From Methylococcaceae bacterium (lineage in GTDB: Bacteria > Pseudomonadota > Gammaproteobacteria > Methylococcales > Methylomonadaceae), in NCBI GenBank assembly GCA_016715325.1, contig JADKAL010000001.1, positions 186,001-250,000 on the forward strand: a DNA stretch of 64,000 bases. The letters are read 5' to 3'. The number at the start of each line of letters is the position of its first letter. Position 1 is the stretch's first letter. The position numbers were made by a program, and so were the translations under genes. Of the stretch, positions 39,751 to 49,076 are shown in pieces. The notes beneath the pieces were generated by a model, which saw nothing but the letters and a program-made list of their open reading frames with translations, made no database searches and was not told the DNA's origin.

Positions 39751-40203
39751 TCAATCCGTCAGATACTCTCGCATGTGTTCGTATCGCGGGGTTAAAGTAG
39801 CGATTTCGCAAACAGTCTCTGTGATCGTAAAGGTTGTGTCGAAGTCTTCGTAACTGCGCGCTCGCCATAGCCTTCCCGAAGTATCGATGACCAGCGAATG
39901 GCCGACGCCGCCCCTGAAAATCCTCGAGCCATCGGTACCGGTGAAACACCGGCAGGTCCAGGGCCTTTCCGGATAATGCACGGCGACATAGGCTTCGATC
40001 TCTGCTGCGAATTGCTCGAACAACCGCGCCCGCTCGGCTGCAGGTGCTTTGAGGGTATTTAAGATAGCCCGCCGCAGCATCGCATCCGCTGGGGAAAATA
40101 GTACGCCGGATTGAAGATTTTCAGTATTCAAGCGCTCAACAACATCTATAGCAATCTGTAGTCCGACCACTTCCCATTTGTCCCTCAGCACAACCAGACG
40201 CAT
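39751..40203 (-). CDS. Unknown 150-residue protein linked to a MoaD-like operon
   Basis: A protein I do not recognise, helical in its first half (VVERLNTENLQS, LFEQFAAEIEAYVAVHYPE) and beta in its second (RIFRGGVGHSLVIDTSGRLW). Two Cys occur in WTCRCFTG. It lies ~70 bases after the MoaD-like gene on the same strand and may be the third gene of that operon. No strong ribosome site is seen at the ATG. Function is unknown; a partner or target of the ubiquitin-like protein is one possibility. Confidence 0.6.
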   Translation of the reverse strand: MRLVVLRDKWEVVGLQIAIDVVERLNTENLQSGVLFSPADAMLRRAILNTLKAPAAERARLFEQFAAEIEAYVAVHYPERPWTCRCFTGTDGSRIFRGGVGHSLVIDTSGRLWRARSYEDFDTTFTITETVCEIATLTPRYEHMREYLTD

Positions 40204-40275
40204 GAGGTGATATTGGATGCGAGATAGATCAATTTACATCGCTTCGATTAGGCTGTCGCTAATCGGCACTACGCG

Positions 40276-40554
40276 CTATCCGCCGCTTAGTGCTTGAAAA
40301 ATGTAAACGACCGATTCATCGGAGACGTAATCTGACAGCGTTTTTCGATCGAACACGATAGTCTCATTGATGCAGACATACACATGGCGACGCAACGCGC
40401 CGCGATCATCCAGCACGTAATCGGTAAATCCGGGTGCAATGTCGTTAACATGCTGTAAAACTTGTGCGACCGAACCCGCAGGCACGCTAATAGTCCGGTT
40501 TTCCAGAACCGGGAAGAACTGGTAAAGATGGGAAGTCATTTCCACTGTAGGCAT
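40276..40554 (-). CDS. MoaD/ThiS-like (ubiquitin-fold) protein
   Basis: A 92-residue protein ending in a free di-glycine (FQALSGG), the hallmark of sulfur-carrier and ubiquitin-fold proteins that are adenylated at the C-terminus. HLYQFFPVLENRTISVPAGS and VYVCINETIV give the beta-grasp pattern. ATG 40554 starts five bases after the stop of the beta-propeller gene, so the pair is coupled. No E1-like ThiF/MoeB gene lies nearby; it would have to act in trans. Confidence 0.85.
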   Translation of the reverse strand: MPTVEMTSHLYQFFPVLENRTISVPAGSVAQVLQHVNDIAPGFTDYVLDDRGALRRHVYVCINETIVFDRKTLSDYVSDESVVYIFQALSGG

Positions 40555-40559
40555 GTGGT

Positions 40560-41744
40560 TTACCCGAATCGAACGGAATACACCGGCGGAAAGTTGTTGC
40601 CTAGACACTGCCAGGTTTCACCACGGTCGTCCGATAGGTAGACATTGCCGGACGTACTGGCAAAACACACAAGATCACCCGCCACATCAAGTGCGTGCCG
40701 CAGAACGATGTCGTAGGCATGGGCTTGCGGTAAGCCGTTACGCTTTGATTGCCAGGATTGCCCGCCGTCGGTCGTACGGGCAACGCACAAACCGCCGCCG
40801 ATTGCCATGCGCGCCATATCCGCTCGTGCGGGAACGACCCATGCGGTTCGCCCGTCCTGCGCATCAACTGCAATCGGGAAACCGAAATGCACGCCGGAAT
40901 CAGGACTACTAACCTTACGCCAGTTCTGCGCGCCATCGTCGCTAAAAAACACACCGCAGTGATTCTGCTGCCAGAGATGATCCGGCTGTCCGGCACAAGC
41001 CGCCACAAAATGGGGGTCGTGCCCCCACTCCGCTTCCGGGTTCGGCATGTAATCGTTCAACATGCCGCGATTACGCCCAGTCCAGGTTAGGCCGCCGTCG
41101 GTGGATTCAATTACGCCTGCCGAGGATACAGCAACATAGAGGTGATCCGGATTGCGCGGGTCGATAACGATGGAATGGATGCCCGGCTCAAACACGCCGT
41201 AGTCGATGCTCGCCGGCGTACCAAACCAGCGGTTTTCGCTGGTGGCATCGCCCGCAAACAGGTCGCCGCCACGACTTTCATGGTTCCACAGCGGTCGGTT
41301 GAGTTGCCAAGTCTCGCCGCCATCGTCGCTGACGAACAAGCCGCCCGGAATCGTACCGGCGTAAAGCTTGCCGGGTTGGTCAGCCGTGCCGAATGCAATC
41401 GTCCAAATCTTGTACACGGTGGCATCCGCATATTCGGGTTGTCCTGCCGGTGCTAAAGGGTCGAAATCCGGTGTCGGCAGCACCTTGACGATGTAACGCG
41501 CACCTTCCGGGTATTTTAACGACAACACATCCTGCCACGTTGACCCGCCGTCACGCGAACGCGACAACTTCGGTCCCCAATGGCCATGATCCAGGGAAGC
41601 CCACAACGTGCCGTCACGCGGATCGCGCGCCGCATAACACACGGGTATGCCGGCATGTTCGATGGGTCGGGGCTGCCAAGTGGAATTTGTACGATCGACT
41701 ATTACAGTGCCCTTTCGGGTGCCAAGCAAAATCATATTGGACAT
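40560..41744 (-). CDS. Sialidase/BNR-type beta-propeller protein
   Basis: A 394-residue protein with repeated Asp-box motifs typical of BNR/exo-sialidase and YCF48-type propellers: SRDGGSTWQDV, SDDGGETWQLN, STDGGLTWTGR, SDDGAQNWRKV, TTDGGQSWQSK and SDDRGETWQCL. There is no signal peptide, so it is probably cytoplasmic and a binding scaffold rather than a secreted sialidase. GAGG lies eight bases before the ATG. Its coupling to a MoaD-like gene is the most informative context. Confidence 0.85.
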   Translation of the reverse strand: MSNMILLGTRKGTVIVDRTNSTWQPRPIEHAGIPVCYAARDPRDGTLWASLDHGHWGPKLSRSRDGGSTWQDVLSLKYPEGARYIVKVLPTPDFDPLAPAGQPEYADATVYKIWTIAFGTADQPGKLYAGTIPGGLFVSDDGGETWQLNRPLWNHESRGGDLFAGDATSENRWFGTPASIDYGVFEPGIHSIVIDPRNPDHLYVAVSSAGVIESTDGGLTWTGRNRGMLNDYMPNPEAEWGHDPHFVAACAGQPDHLWQQNHCGVFFSDDGAQNWRKVSSPDSGVHFGFPIAVDAQDGRTAWVVPARADMARMAIGGGLCVARTTDGGQSWQSKRNGLPQAHAYDIVLRHALDVAGDLVCFASTSGNVYLSDDRGETWQCLGNNFPPVYSVRFG

Positions 41745-41883
41745 AAAATCATCCTCAGGTTTTTATAATTAATGTTGAGGTTTGTACTTTACCAACTATA
41801 GACCTAACTTACAGGTTAAAAAAGGGATTTAGGTAGGGCGGGTTAGGCGAAAACTCCTGTAACCTGCCCACAAACTTAGGAAT

Positions 41884-42546
41884 TTAAGTCTTCCCAGACA
41901 AAATATTTCCGAGTTTTTCACCGAGTTCTTGGCACGTCGCCGCTTCGGTTGCAGGAAAATAAAGCGGAATAGGCAAAAGTAGCGCAGGCATCACGCCTGT
42001 TCCTTCCGCTTGAGTTTGAACATTACCATCCATATTACCGCTTTGAAGATTCCAGATTTGGGCATCTAACCGCGTATTTCGATCCCACAAACCTAGGCCG
42101 ATACAACCTCCGCCGCCGTAGCTTCCACCGCAAACAATACCGCCGTTGTAATCCGTTCCGGTTTTGCTCTCGATTAGAGTAATCAAATACCGCACACCCA
42201 TTGCTTTAATTCGTCGGTTGACTAAAGGATTGTTTAGTAGAGCTTTGTATTCCTCAGGGGTATGCGGGCTAGTGCTGCCGGTAAAGTAGGGAAAGAGCTG
42301 ATTTCGAAACTCTTCAGGTTTTATGATGGCCAATTTAGGATTAATGTCGAGGATCCCATCGGCTAGACAATCAAATACCTTTTCGTCGCTAAATTCAGAT
42401 TTGACGTTAAAATCGCCAATCAAGACGACCTTCTCAATCGATTTGAGAGGTTGAACTTGGCTGGCTTCTTGTTGAGTGTGTGTTGATGTACAGGCAATTA
42501 AATTGAAGAACAATGAGAAAACAGTAATCTGCAAAAACAAGCGCAT
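41884..42546 (-). CDS. Putative lipoprotein, unknown function
   Basis: A 220-residue protein with a lipobox leader (FSLFFNLIAC, Cys near residue 19). A Gly-rich patch (GGIVCGGSYGGGGCIGLG) lies near 145 with two Cys. The N-terminal part of the mature chain may be an alpha/beta domain (KVVLIGDFNVKSEF). It shares one base with the upstream lipoprotein gene (TAATG), so they form a coupled pair. Part of this gene is duplicated 1 kb away at 43238-43372. Confidence 0.7.
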   Translation of the reverse strand: MRLFLQITVFSLFFNLIACTSTHTQQEASQVQPLKSIEKVVLIGDFNVKSEFSDEKVFDCLADGILDINPKLAIIKPEEFRNQLFPYFTGSTSPHTPEEYKALLNNPLVNRRIKAMGVRYLITLIESKTGTDYNGGIVCGGSYGGGGCIGLGLWDRNTRLDAQIWNLQSGNMDGNVQTQAEGTGVMPALLLPIPLYFPATEAATCQELGEKLGNILSGKT

Positions 42547-43133
42547 TAGCGTTTCAACTCCTTAAGCGTCCTGGTCTCGCTCCTGGCTTTGAGCCAAGTT
42601 TGGATTTCGGGATCGTTCTGAAATTTCACCATCAATTGCGCCATCGCATCTTTCATAGCCTGTTCGGTGAGGTATTTGCCAAGATTAAATTTAAAGAATT
42701 GTCGTTTCTCTTTTCCAGAAACAGATACTGTATCAATAAGTTGTTTTTGGTTATCGTATACGTTAAAGGTATACGCTATTTCGACAGAGAGTTTTTCAAT
42801 TTCAACTTTAAAAGCGCGGATATCCGGTTCTATAACGGCAGAAAAATTTTGTGGTATCTCGGTGATTTTTTCCACGGTTATGACCCGGTTAAACATGGCT
42901 TTAAGTGTTTTGGTAACAATTTCGACACTTGCTTGACCGATTTCAAATGTCCAACCATAAACTGGATCAATATTGGCTGAAGCATTTTTGAACTCCGGCT
43001 TTAAATACAAAACAACGGTTAACGGATAGCTTTCGAAAATGGGTTGCGGCAAGTTGGGTTCAGGACGTGTTGTTAATCCGCAAGAACAACAGAATAAGCC
43101 CAGCAAAAAAACCAAAATAAAACGCATTTCCAT
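42546..43133 (-). CDS. Putative lipoprotein, unknown function
   Basis: A 195-residue protein with a leader ending LLGLFCCSCG, so the lipid-bearing Cys is near 18. The mature chain is mixed alpha/beta; AMKDAMAQLMVKFQNDPEIQ near the end is a strong amphipathic helix. The pattern of an LptE/ABC-type outer-membrane lipoprotein is possible but not shown. It is the first gene of a two-lipoprotein operon. Confidence 0.7.
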   Translation of the reverse strand: MEMRFILVFLLGLFCCSCGLTTRPEPNLPQPIFESYPLTVVLYLKPEFKNASANIDPVYGWTFEIGQASVEIVTKTLKAMFNRVITVEKITEIPQNFSAVIEPDIRAFKVEIEKLSVEIAYTFNVYDNQKQLIDTVSVSGKEKRQFFKFNLGKYLTEQAMKDAMAQLMVKFQNDPEIQTWLKARSETRTLKELKR

Positions 43134-43202
43134 TTTAGCCTCCTAGATCGTCAGAAAACGCCGATTAATATAATTTAAACATCAGTTTTTCGTTATAAAT
43201 TT

Positions 43203-43232
43203 CTCGTTCCTACGCTCCTGCTTGGGAACGAG
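43203..43232. repeat. Short palindromic repeat, CGTTCC family
   Basis: CTCGTTCCTACGCTCC and GCTTGGGAACGAG pair as a hairpin. It directly borders a duplicated gene fragment (43238-43372), suggesting involvement in the rearrangement. Confidence 0.65.
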
Positions 43233-43237
43233 GTAAA

Positions 43238-43372
43238 AGCTTTATATTCCTCAGGAGTATGAGGGCTAGTGCTGCCGGAGAAGTAGGGAAAGAGCTGATT
43301 TCAAAACTCTTCAGGTTTTATGATAGTTAATTTAGGATTAATGTCGAGGATCCCATCGGCTAGACAAACAAA
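43238..43372 (-). pseudogene. Duplicated fragment of the lipoprotein gene at 41884-42546
   Basis: About 135 bases match 42241-42375 with only a handful of changes. One change turns a CGA codon into TGA, so the copy no longer codes. It is bordered on the left by a CGTTCC-family palindrome and on the right by a CGATTAGCGATAGCG-family repeat. Confidence 0.9.
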
Positions 43373-43380
43373 ATCCATAA

Positions 43381-43414
43381 GTACGATTACGCTATCGCTA
43401 ACAGTATCTACGGA
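43381..43414. repeat. Dispersed repeat, CGATTAGCGATAGCG family (partial)
   Basis: GTACGATTACGCTATCGCTA matches the arm of the element at 63504-63530, then diverges. Another half-copy is at 61203-61220. Confidence 0.6.
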
Positions 43415-43418
43415 TCTA

Positions 43419-43868
43419 CTAAACCGTTCTTGCCCACATCTCAAACACATGCCAAGTTATGTATAAGAGAGATCCATAAATCAGAAATCGAAATTGCCAT
43501 GCGCCAAATTTTCCGCATGTATTCGAATCATCCTCAAGAATTTTTCGCAGTACCTGGCTGCCAATTTGGATAGCTTCTGGGTGCCTACCGGAAATAGGAT
43601 GCCTACCAGCCTCAATCTTTAGAAGCTCTGCATTGTTGTAGAGAGTAGACGATATATACTGCAATTGCTTGCAACCGCAAAAGAAACTAGCGGACCAAGC
43701 TAAAACTGCCAGACCTAGGGGAATTTGGGTTGGGTTTAGGGCAAGTTCGCGAGTCTGAGTTAGCCAGAAACCAATAGCGGTAGCTGCGCCTGCAAGCAAG
43801 AAATAGGTGTACCTATTTTGCCCCTCTCTATGAAGTCTATAAAGTTCTCTTTCTGATTCGTCTGCCAT
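43419..43868 (-). CDS. Unknown small membrane protein
   Basis: A 149-residue protein. A polar N-terminus (MADESERELYRLHREGQNRY) is followed by two close hydrophobic helices at about residues 24-42 and 49-68 and a third near 125-145 (FLIYGSLLYITWHVFEMW). The cytoplasmic loop between helices 2 and 3 is ~50 residues and helical. No family is recognised. It stands alone in repeat-rich DNA. Confidence 0.65.
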   Translation of the reverse strand: MADESERELYRLHREGQNRYTYFLLAGAATAIGFWLTQTRELALNPTQIPLGLAVLAWSASFFCGCKQLQYISSTLYNNAELLKIEAGRHPISGRHPEAIQIGSQVLRKILEDDSNTCGKFGAWQFRFLIYGSLLYITWHVFEMWARTV

Positions 43869-43972
43869 GTCAAATCCTGGAGCTTTACGCTATAACGTAG
43901 AGCATACACCTGTTTAGCTGTATAACAATTATAAAAAAAGGTGTGTATCAAATAAATTGTTATATTTTTTCA

Positions 43973-43992
43973 TTAACTTAACTTAACTTAAC
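43973..43992. repeat. Short tandem repeat (TTAAC)x4
   Basis: Four perfect copies of the pentamer TTAAC lie in the AT-rich gap between two minus-strand genes, about 105 bases upstream of the membrane-protein start. Copy number could vary by slippage. Confidence 0.85.
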
Positions 43993-44088
43993 TTTGCAAT
44001 TTGTTTGTTATCTAGTAATTTATCAAAAAATAATCACGCCGTATAACCGAAGACGATTCTCTTGATTTAAAGCTGCTAGGAAAAATCC

Positions 44089-45186
44089 TTAATGTATCCC
44101 CAACATATTATCCAACGCCTTCTTAGCTAACCGCGCATCGTCCTTATCGACCACAATCTTATTAACAACATGGCCTTCGACTAAGTTATCCATCACCCAG
44201 GCTAAATGCTGCGGGTCGGTGCGGAACATGGTGGAACACATGCACAGGGTAGGGGACATAAAGTGCACGTTTTTGCCGTCTTTTTTGCATTCTTCGTGCA
44301 GGCGGTTGACCAGGTTGAGCTCGGTCGCTACAAGCCAGCGGGTATTGGGTTCTGCTTCGCGGATGGTTTTCAGGATCATGGTGGTAGAGCCGATGTATTC
44401 GGCTTTCTCGCACACCTCGAACGGCGCTTCCGGGTGGGCGATGACTTTAGTTTCCGGGTATTTCGCCAGGAAGTTGTCGATTTGCTCCGGTTTGAACATT
44501 TGGTGTACCGAGCAAAAGCCGCCCCACAGAAAGATTTTGGCATTGCGGATTTGTTCCTCGGTCAAGCCGCCCATCGGCTTGTTGAAATCCCACAACACCA
44601 TCTGTTCTAGCGGTATGCCCATGCGGTAGCCGGTGTTGCGGCCTAGGTGCTGGTCGGGGAAGAACAGGACTCTAGGCCGGTTGGCAAAACTCCATTCCAG
44701 GATTTTGCGCGCATTCGACGAGGTACAAACGATGCCCTCATGCTCGCCGCAAAAAGCTTTGAGGTCGGCGGCGGAGTTGATATAAGTGACCGGCGTAACT
44801 TCGTTATCGACATCGATAATTTGCCCCAATTCCTGCCAGCATTTCTTAACCTTAATTAGATTAGCCATGTCCGCCATCGAACAGCCTGCCGCTAAGTCCG
44901 GCAATATCGTAATTTGTTCGGGGCGCGTCAGGATGTTGGAGACTTCCGCCATGAAGTGTACGCCGCAAAACACGATAAACTCCGCTTCGGCAGCAGCGGC
45001 ATCGCGGGATAACTGCAAGGAATCGCCGACGAAATCGGCATGTTTGAAGACTTCGTCGCGTTGGTAATGGTGTCCCAAGATGACGCAACGTTTACCCAGT
45101 TTGGCTTTGGCGGCAATTATCTTAGTGTCGCATTCTTCGTCGCTGAGGAGGGCGTAGTCTTGGATGGGGAAGGGGGTCGATGTCAT
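44089..45186 (-). CDS. nadA: Quinolinate synthase
   Basis: A 365-residue [4Fe-4S] enzyme that condenses iminoaspartate with dihydroxyacetone phosphate to give quinolinate, an early step of NAD synthesis. VILGHHYQRDEVF near 35 and FPDQHLGRNTG near 175 bind substrate. Candidate cluster Cys are in AFCGEHEGIVCTSS, GGFCSVHQMF and SPTLCMCSTMF. Length is typical of the gammaproteobacterial type. It is not next to nadB or nadC here. Confidence 0.96.
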   Translation of the reverse strand: MTSTPFPIQDYALLSDEECDTKIIAAKAKLGKRCVILGHHYQRDEVFKHADFVGDSLQLSRDAAAAEAEFIVFCGVHFMAEVSNILTRPEQITILPDLAAGCSMADMANLIKVKKCWQELGQIIDVDNEVTPVTYINSAADLKAFCGEHEGIVCTSSNARKILEWSFANRPRVLFFPDQHLGRNTGYRMGIPLEQMVLWDFNKPMGGLTEEQIRNAKIFLWGGFCSVHQMFKPEQIDNFLAKYPETKVIAHPEAPFEVCEKAEYIGSTTMILKTIREAEPNTRWLVATELNLVNRLHEECKKDGKNVHFMSPTLCMCSTMFRTDPQHLAWVMDNLVEGHVVNKIVVDKDDARLAKKALDNMLGIH

Positions 45187-45342
45187 TCTGTTTTAACCTT
45201 TAAATGAGGGCGAAAGGGTTCGCTTTGAATAGTTAGTCGTGGGTTATTGTCTACGATTATATGATAATCTCTGTTAGCGCCCAATATTACGGCGTTTTAC
45301 TTTATTACAAGCGAGGAGTCGTTTTAGTAAATCGATACTGCA

Positions 45343-46140
45343 CTATCCAGCTTCCAGCCAATCGATCTCGGCATCCGAAAATCCTGCCGATTTACGTAAT
45401 GTCCTATTAAACGGGCCTTTGGGTTTGCCGCCGCGATAATATTGCCCGATCAATGCTTGAAATTGGCTTTCCGGCTCCAATCCTTCTTGCGCACAGACAT
45501 ATTTAAACCAATACGAACCGCGTTCGACATGGCCGACTTCGTCGGTCAGAATTCGGTTCAAAATGGCCTCCCCAGCCGTATCGCCTCTCGTTTCGAATTT
45601 TGCAATGATGGCCGGGGTAACATCCAAGCCCCGCGCCTCCATGCAGCGAGGCACCATCGCCAAACGCGCCAGCAGGTGATCTGACGTTTCAACCGCATGA
45701 TCCCACAGGCCGCCGTGTGCGGGCAGGTCGCCGTAGTCGATATTCAGACTGCGTAAATGCTGTCTTATGAGCTCGAAATGTTGCGCTTCTTCATCGGCAA
45801 CGGTGAGCCAATCCTGATAGAATGACTCCGGTAAACCGCGAAAACGGTACAGTAGATCCCACGCTAGGTAGATAGCCATAAATTCGACATGAGCGATGGC
45901 ATGAAAGAATGCGCGGACGCCTTCTTGAGAGGATAAACTTCGTTTGGGCATGTAACGTGGTTCCAGTAAGACCGGTGTTTCGGGGAATTTTACATAGCTG
46001 ATAGGTTGAACCGATTGTGCCGATCCAAAGTCTAGCTGGTTGTTGCTTAACAATTCATATGCACGATGGGTTAACGCTAGTTTTGCATCGATATCCGGGG
46101 TGTGCAGACAAATTTCGGCTATTTCAAATATATTATTCAT
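45343..46140 (-). CDS. DUF455 ferritin-like protein
   Basis: A 265-residue protein of the DUF455 family with a ferritin-like four-helix bundle. Metal-ligand positions are seen in AFFHAIAHVEFMAIYLAWD near 85-100 and VADEEAQHFELIRQHL near 130, and a later TDEVGHVERG supplies more. Diiron chemistry is expected, but the reaction is unknown. The gene diverges from the vanZ-like gene with only 20 bases between starts, so their promoters lie inside each other's coding regions or further out. Confidence 0.85.
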   Translation of the reverse strand: MNNIFEIAEICLHTPDIDAKLALTHRAYELLSNNQLDFGSAQSVQPISYVKFPETPVLLEPRYMPKRSLSSQEGVRAFFHAIAHVEFMAIYLAWDLLYRFRGLPESFYQDWLTVADEEAQHFELIRQHLRSLNIDYGDLPAHGGLWDHAVETSDHLLARLAMVPRCMEARGLDVTPAIIAKFETRGDTAGEAILNRILTDEVGHVERGSYWFKYVCAQEGLEPESQFQALIGQYYRGGKPKGPFNRTLRKSAGFSDAEIDWLEAG

Positions 46141-46160
46141 AACGAGTTTCTAATCATTAT

Positions 46161-46529
46161 ATGCTTAAGGCTTTCGATCTTCTGGCTTTATTAGTTTTTT
46201 GTGCGGTGATTTATTGGCTTTCCGACCAATCCTCTCTTCCTGTGCCTGAGTTATTCACACTACAAGATAAAGTCCAACATTTTACGGCTTATTTTATTAT
46301 GGGGGTGTTAGCTTGGCGTAGTTTTCGTCATGCCGTTAAGCCGCCTTTGATTTTGGCTGTCCTGAGCGTTACATTTTGCAGTCTTTACGGCATCAGCGAC
46401 GAGTGGCATCAATCCTTTGTTGCCGGGCGTTCGTCGGATAGTTTGGATTGGCTTGCCGATACCGCCGGTGCTTTCGTGGCAATGCTGTTTCTGACGAAAT
46501 TTTTCCAATTTCAAAAACAATATCGCTAA
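46161..46529 (+). CDS. VanZ-like membrane protein
   Basis: A 122-residue protein with four hydrophobic segments. SDQSSLPVP, DKVQHFTAYFIMGVLAW and LYGISDEWHQSFVAGRSSD are the VanZ-family signature, with the conserved Asp/His and Glu-Trp-His residues. Function is not established for most members. It ends four bases before uvrB and probably shares its transcript. Confidence 0.88.
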   Translation: MLKAFDLLALLVFCAVIYWLSDQSSLPVPELFTLQDKVQHFTAYFIMGVLAWRSFRHAVKPPLILAVLSVTFCSLYGISDEWHQSFVAGRSSDSLDWLADTAGAFVAMLFLTKFFQFQKQYR

Positions 46530-46532
46530 ATC

Positions 46533-48562
46533 GTGCAAAAACCATTTCGAATCCAAAGTCTATTTCAACCGGCCGGCGACCAGCCGTCAGCCATCGATCA
46601 GTTGATCGACGGATTGAACGACGGCGAATTGCATCAAACCTTATTAGGGGTGACCGGCTCGGGCAAGACATTTACCATTGCGAATGTGATTAATCGAGTG
46701 CAGCGTCCGGCTATGATTATGGCGCCGAATAAAACCTTGGCGGCGCAATTGTACGGGGAGATGAAGGAGTTTTTTCCCGATAACGCGTGGAGTATTTCGT
46801 CTCCTATTACGATTACTACCAGCCGGAAGCCTATGTGCCGTCGTCCGATACCTATATCGACAAGGACGCTTCGCTCAACGAACATATCGAGCAAATGCGG
46901 CTTTCCGCCACCAAAGCGTTGATCGAGCGGCGCGATACGATTGTGGTGGCGACGGTGTCGGCGATCTACGGCTTAGGAGAACCCGCCTCTTATTTCCAAA
47001 TGGTGCTGCACCTTGTGCAAGGCGATTTAATCAACCAGCGCGACATTGTGCGGCGATTGGCCGAAATGCAATACACCCGCAACGACATCGAACTGCGTCG
47101 GGCGACTTACCGGGTGCGGGGCGAAGTCATCGATATCTTTCCCGCGGAATCGGAACAAGAAGCCTTGCGAGTCGAACTGTTCGACGACGAGGTGGAACGC
47201 TTATCGTTGTTCGATCCCTTAACCGGAGAGATCATCAGCCGGATTGCTCGGTATACCGTCTATCCGAAAACGCACTACGTTACGCCGCGCGACCAACTGC
47301 TGGCTGCCGTCGATAACATTAAAATCGAACTGAAAGACAGGCTGAATTATCTTTATTCGGTCAACAAACTGGTGGAAGCGCAACGGCTGGAACAGCGGAC
47401 ATTGTTCGATATCGAAATGATTTTGGAGGTCGGTTATTGTTCGGGCATCGAGAATTATTCGCGGCATCTGTCCGGCGGCAGACCCGGCGAACCGCCGCCG
47501 ACGATGTTCGATTATTTGGCCGACGACGCCTTAATCGTTATCGACGAAAGCCACGTTACCATTCCCCAGATCGGCGCGATGTACAAAGGCGACCGCTCAC
47601 GGAAAGAAACGTTGGTCGAATACGGGTTCAGGCTGCCTTCCGCCTTGGATAACCGGCCTTTGATGTTCGACGAATTCGAGGCAAAATCGCCGCAACGGAT
47701 TTATGTGTCGGCGACGCCGGGGCCATATGAGAAAAAACATTGCAGCGTTGTGGTTGAACAAGTCGTCAGACCGACCGGTTTGCTCGATCCGGTGGTTGAG
47801 GTTCGACCTGCCTCAACGCAAGTCGATGATTTATTGTCGGAAATCAATAAGCGGATTGCCGTTAGCGAACGTGTGCTGGTGACTACGTTGACGAAACGGA
47901 TGTCCGAGGATTTAACGGAATATCTATTCGATCATGGTATTAAAGTCCGCTATCTGCATTCCGATGTGGAGACGGTTGAGCGGGTCGAAATTATCCGGGA
48001 TTTACGTCTCGGTAAGTTCGATGTTCTCGTGGGCATTAACTTGTTGAGGGAAGGGTTGGATATTCCTGAAGTATCGTTGGTTGCCATCTTAGATGCGGAC
48101 AAGGAAGGATTTTTGCGTTCGGAAGTTTCGCTAGTGCAAACGATTGGACGTGCGGCGCGCAACCTGCACGGCAAGGCGATCTTATATGGCGATAAAGTCA
48201 CCCGGTCTATGCAGGCGGCTATCGACGAAACCGACCGACGCCGCGACAAACAACGGACATTCAACGTAGAAAATAATATTGTGCCGAAAGGGGTGCAAAA
48301 GGCTGTTGCCGATATATTGCAAGTGTCGATTCCCGGCGCAGGATGGTCGAGTCACAGCAATCGCTACGGTAGCCAAGGTCCGGGAACACGAAAAGTCGCC
48401 GAGCAACCGGCGGAATACAAAGCATTGTCGCCCAAGCAGTTAAGCAAGAAATTGAAACAGTTGGAAGACGCCATGTACCGCCATGCCAAAAATTTGGAGT
48501 TCGAACAAGCAGCAAAGCTCAGGGATGAGATTAAGTTGCTTCAGGAGCAAGCGATTGTTTAA
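46533..48562 (+). CDS. uvrB: Excinuclease ABC subunit B (one apparent frameshift)
   Basis: A ~676-residue helicase-like subunit of nucleotide excision repair, length as in E. coli. Two frames (46533-46922 and 46787-48562) join if one G is restored near 46787 (GCG-GTG-GAG instead of GCGTGGAG), giving [20 protein letters not shown]. Motifs: Walker A GVTGSGKT near 45, the beta-hairpin [12 protein letters not shown], DEsh-type motif [38 protein letters not shown], and the C-terminal UVR motif [20 protein letters not shown]. The start is GTG at 46533. A real frameshift in uvrB would leave cells UV-sensitive, so a sequencing error is the likelier cause. Confidence 0.93.
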
Positions 48563-49008
48563 TAGATTGGATGCTATATTAACGAAATAGAAAAGCTGGG
48601 CATACTTTATGAATCGATTAATACGGTAGTATTAAGCCACTGTTTTATTGTGACAATGTCGTTTTTATATCAGTGAATTACGTCTATTTTGGAGTGGCAA
48701 ACCTAGGTTTACCACTCAAGTCAAATCAAAGCTTTAAACCGCGATCAAAAATGGGAATGAAAACACCCTTTATCGAAATTGATTTTGCTTGCGACTGATT
48801 TAAAACAATCACATTCTTCGGTGATTATCCCAAAAAGGTTGAACCTTGAGCGTTTAGCTATGTCTAACATGCTGATAGTAAATGCTTTGTTGCAATTATA
48901 TTTTTTCAGAACCCAAACTAAATCGAGCCGGTTTATTTTAAGTAGGGAAAAATGCTGTTCGCTTGTGTCTAAATTTCGGTTGAATAGGGTAAGACTTCAA
49001 TAAGAACC
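48563..49008. other. Intergenic region between uvrB and the isc operon
   Basis: A 74-codon frame at 48779-49003 has no ribosome site and no motif and is not called. The segment contains the 26-base palindrome noted at 48692-48717. Otherwise nothing is seen until the IscR-like operator. Confidence 0.4.
48692..48717. repeat. 26-base palindrome centred on CCTAGG (copy 1)
   Basis: GAGTGGCAAACCTAGG followed by TTTACCACTC is nearly perfectly self-complementary. A second copy lies at 59674-59699, 11 kb away, so it is a dispersed element rather than a local operator. Confidence 0.7.
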
Positions 49009-49009
49009 A

Positions 49010-49036
49010 TAATAGTTGACTATTCCGATGGGTTAA
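49010..49036 (+). promoter_or_regulatory. Candidate type 1 IscR operator at the iscR promoter
   Basis: TAATAGTTGACTATTCCGAT and the following GGGTTAAG resemble the E. coli iscR type 1 site (ATAGTTGAC...TCGGGTA) in sequence and position, 41 bases before the GTG start. It would let holo-IscR repress its own operon. Half-site spacing fits. Confidence 0.6.
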
Positions 49037-49076
49037 GTATAGTGACAAATTTGTTAGGTTACTTTTGAGGAAGTTT

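Noticed and set aside
40560..41744. Secreted exo-sialidase
   Set aside because: No signal peptide and no sign of the sialidase catalytic set; Asp-box repeats alone support only a beta-propeller.
43973..43992. (TTAAC)x4 as a CRISPR or iteron array
   Set aside because: The unit is five bases, has only four copies and no spacers; no CRISPR array or origin was found in the window.
48779..49003. 74-codon frame upstream of iscR
   Set aside because: It occupies the likely promoter region, lacks a ribosome site and has unlikely composition.
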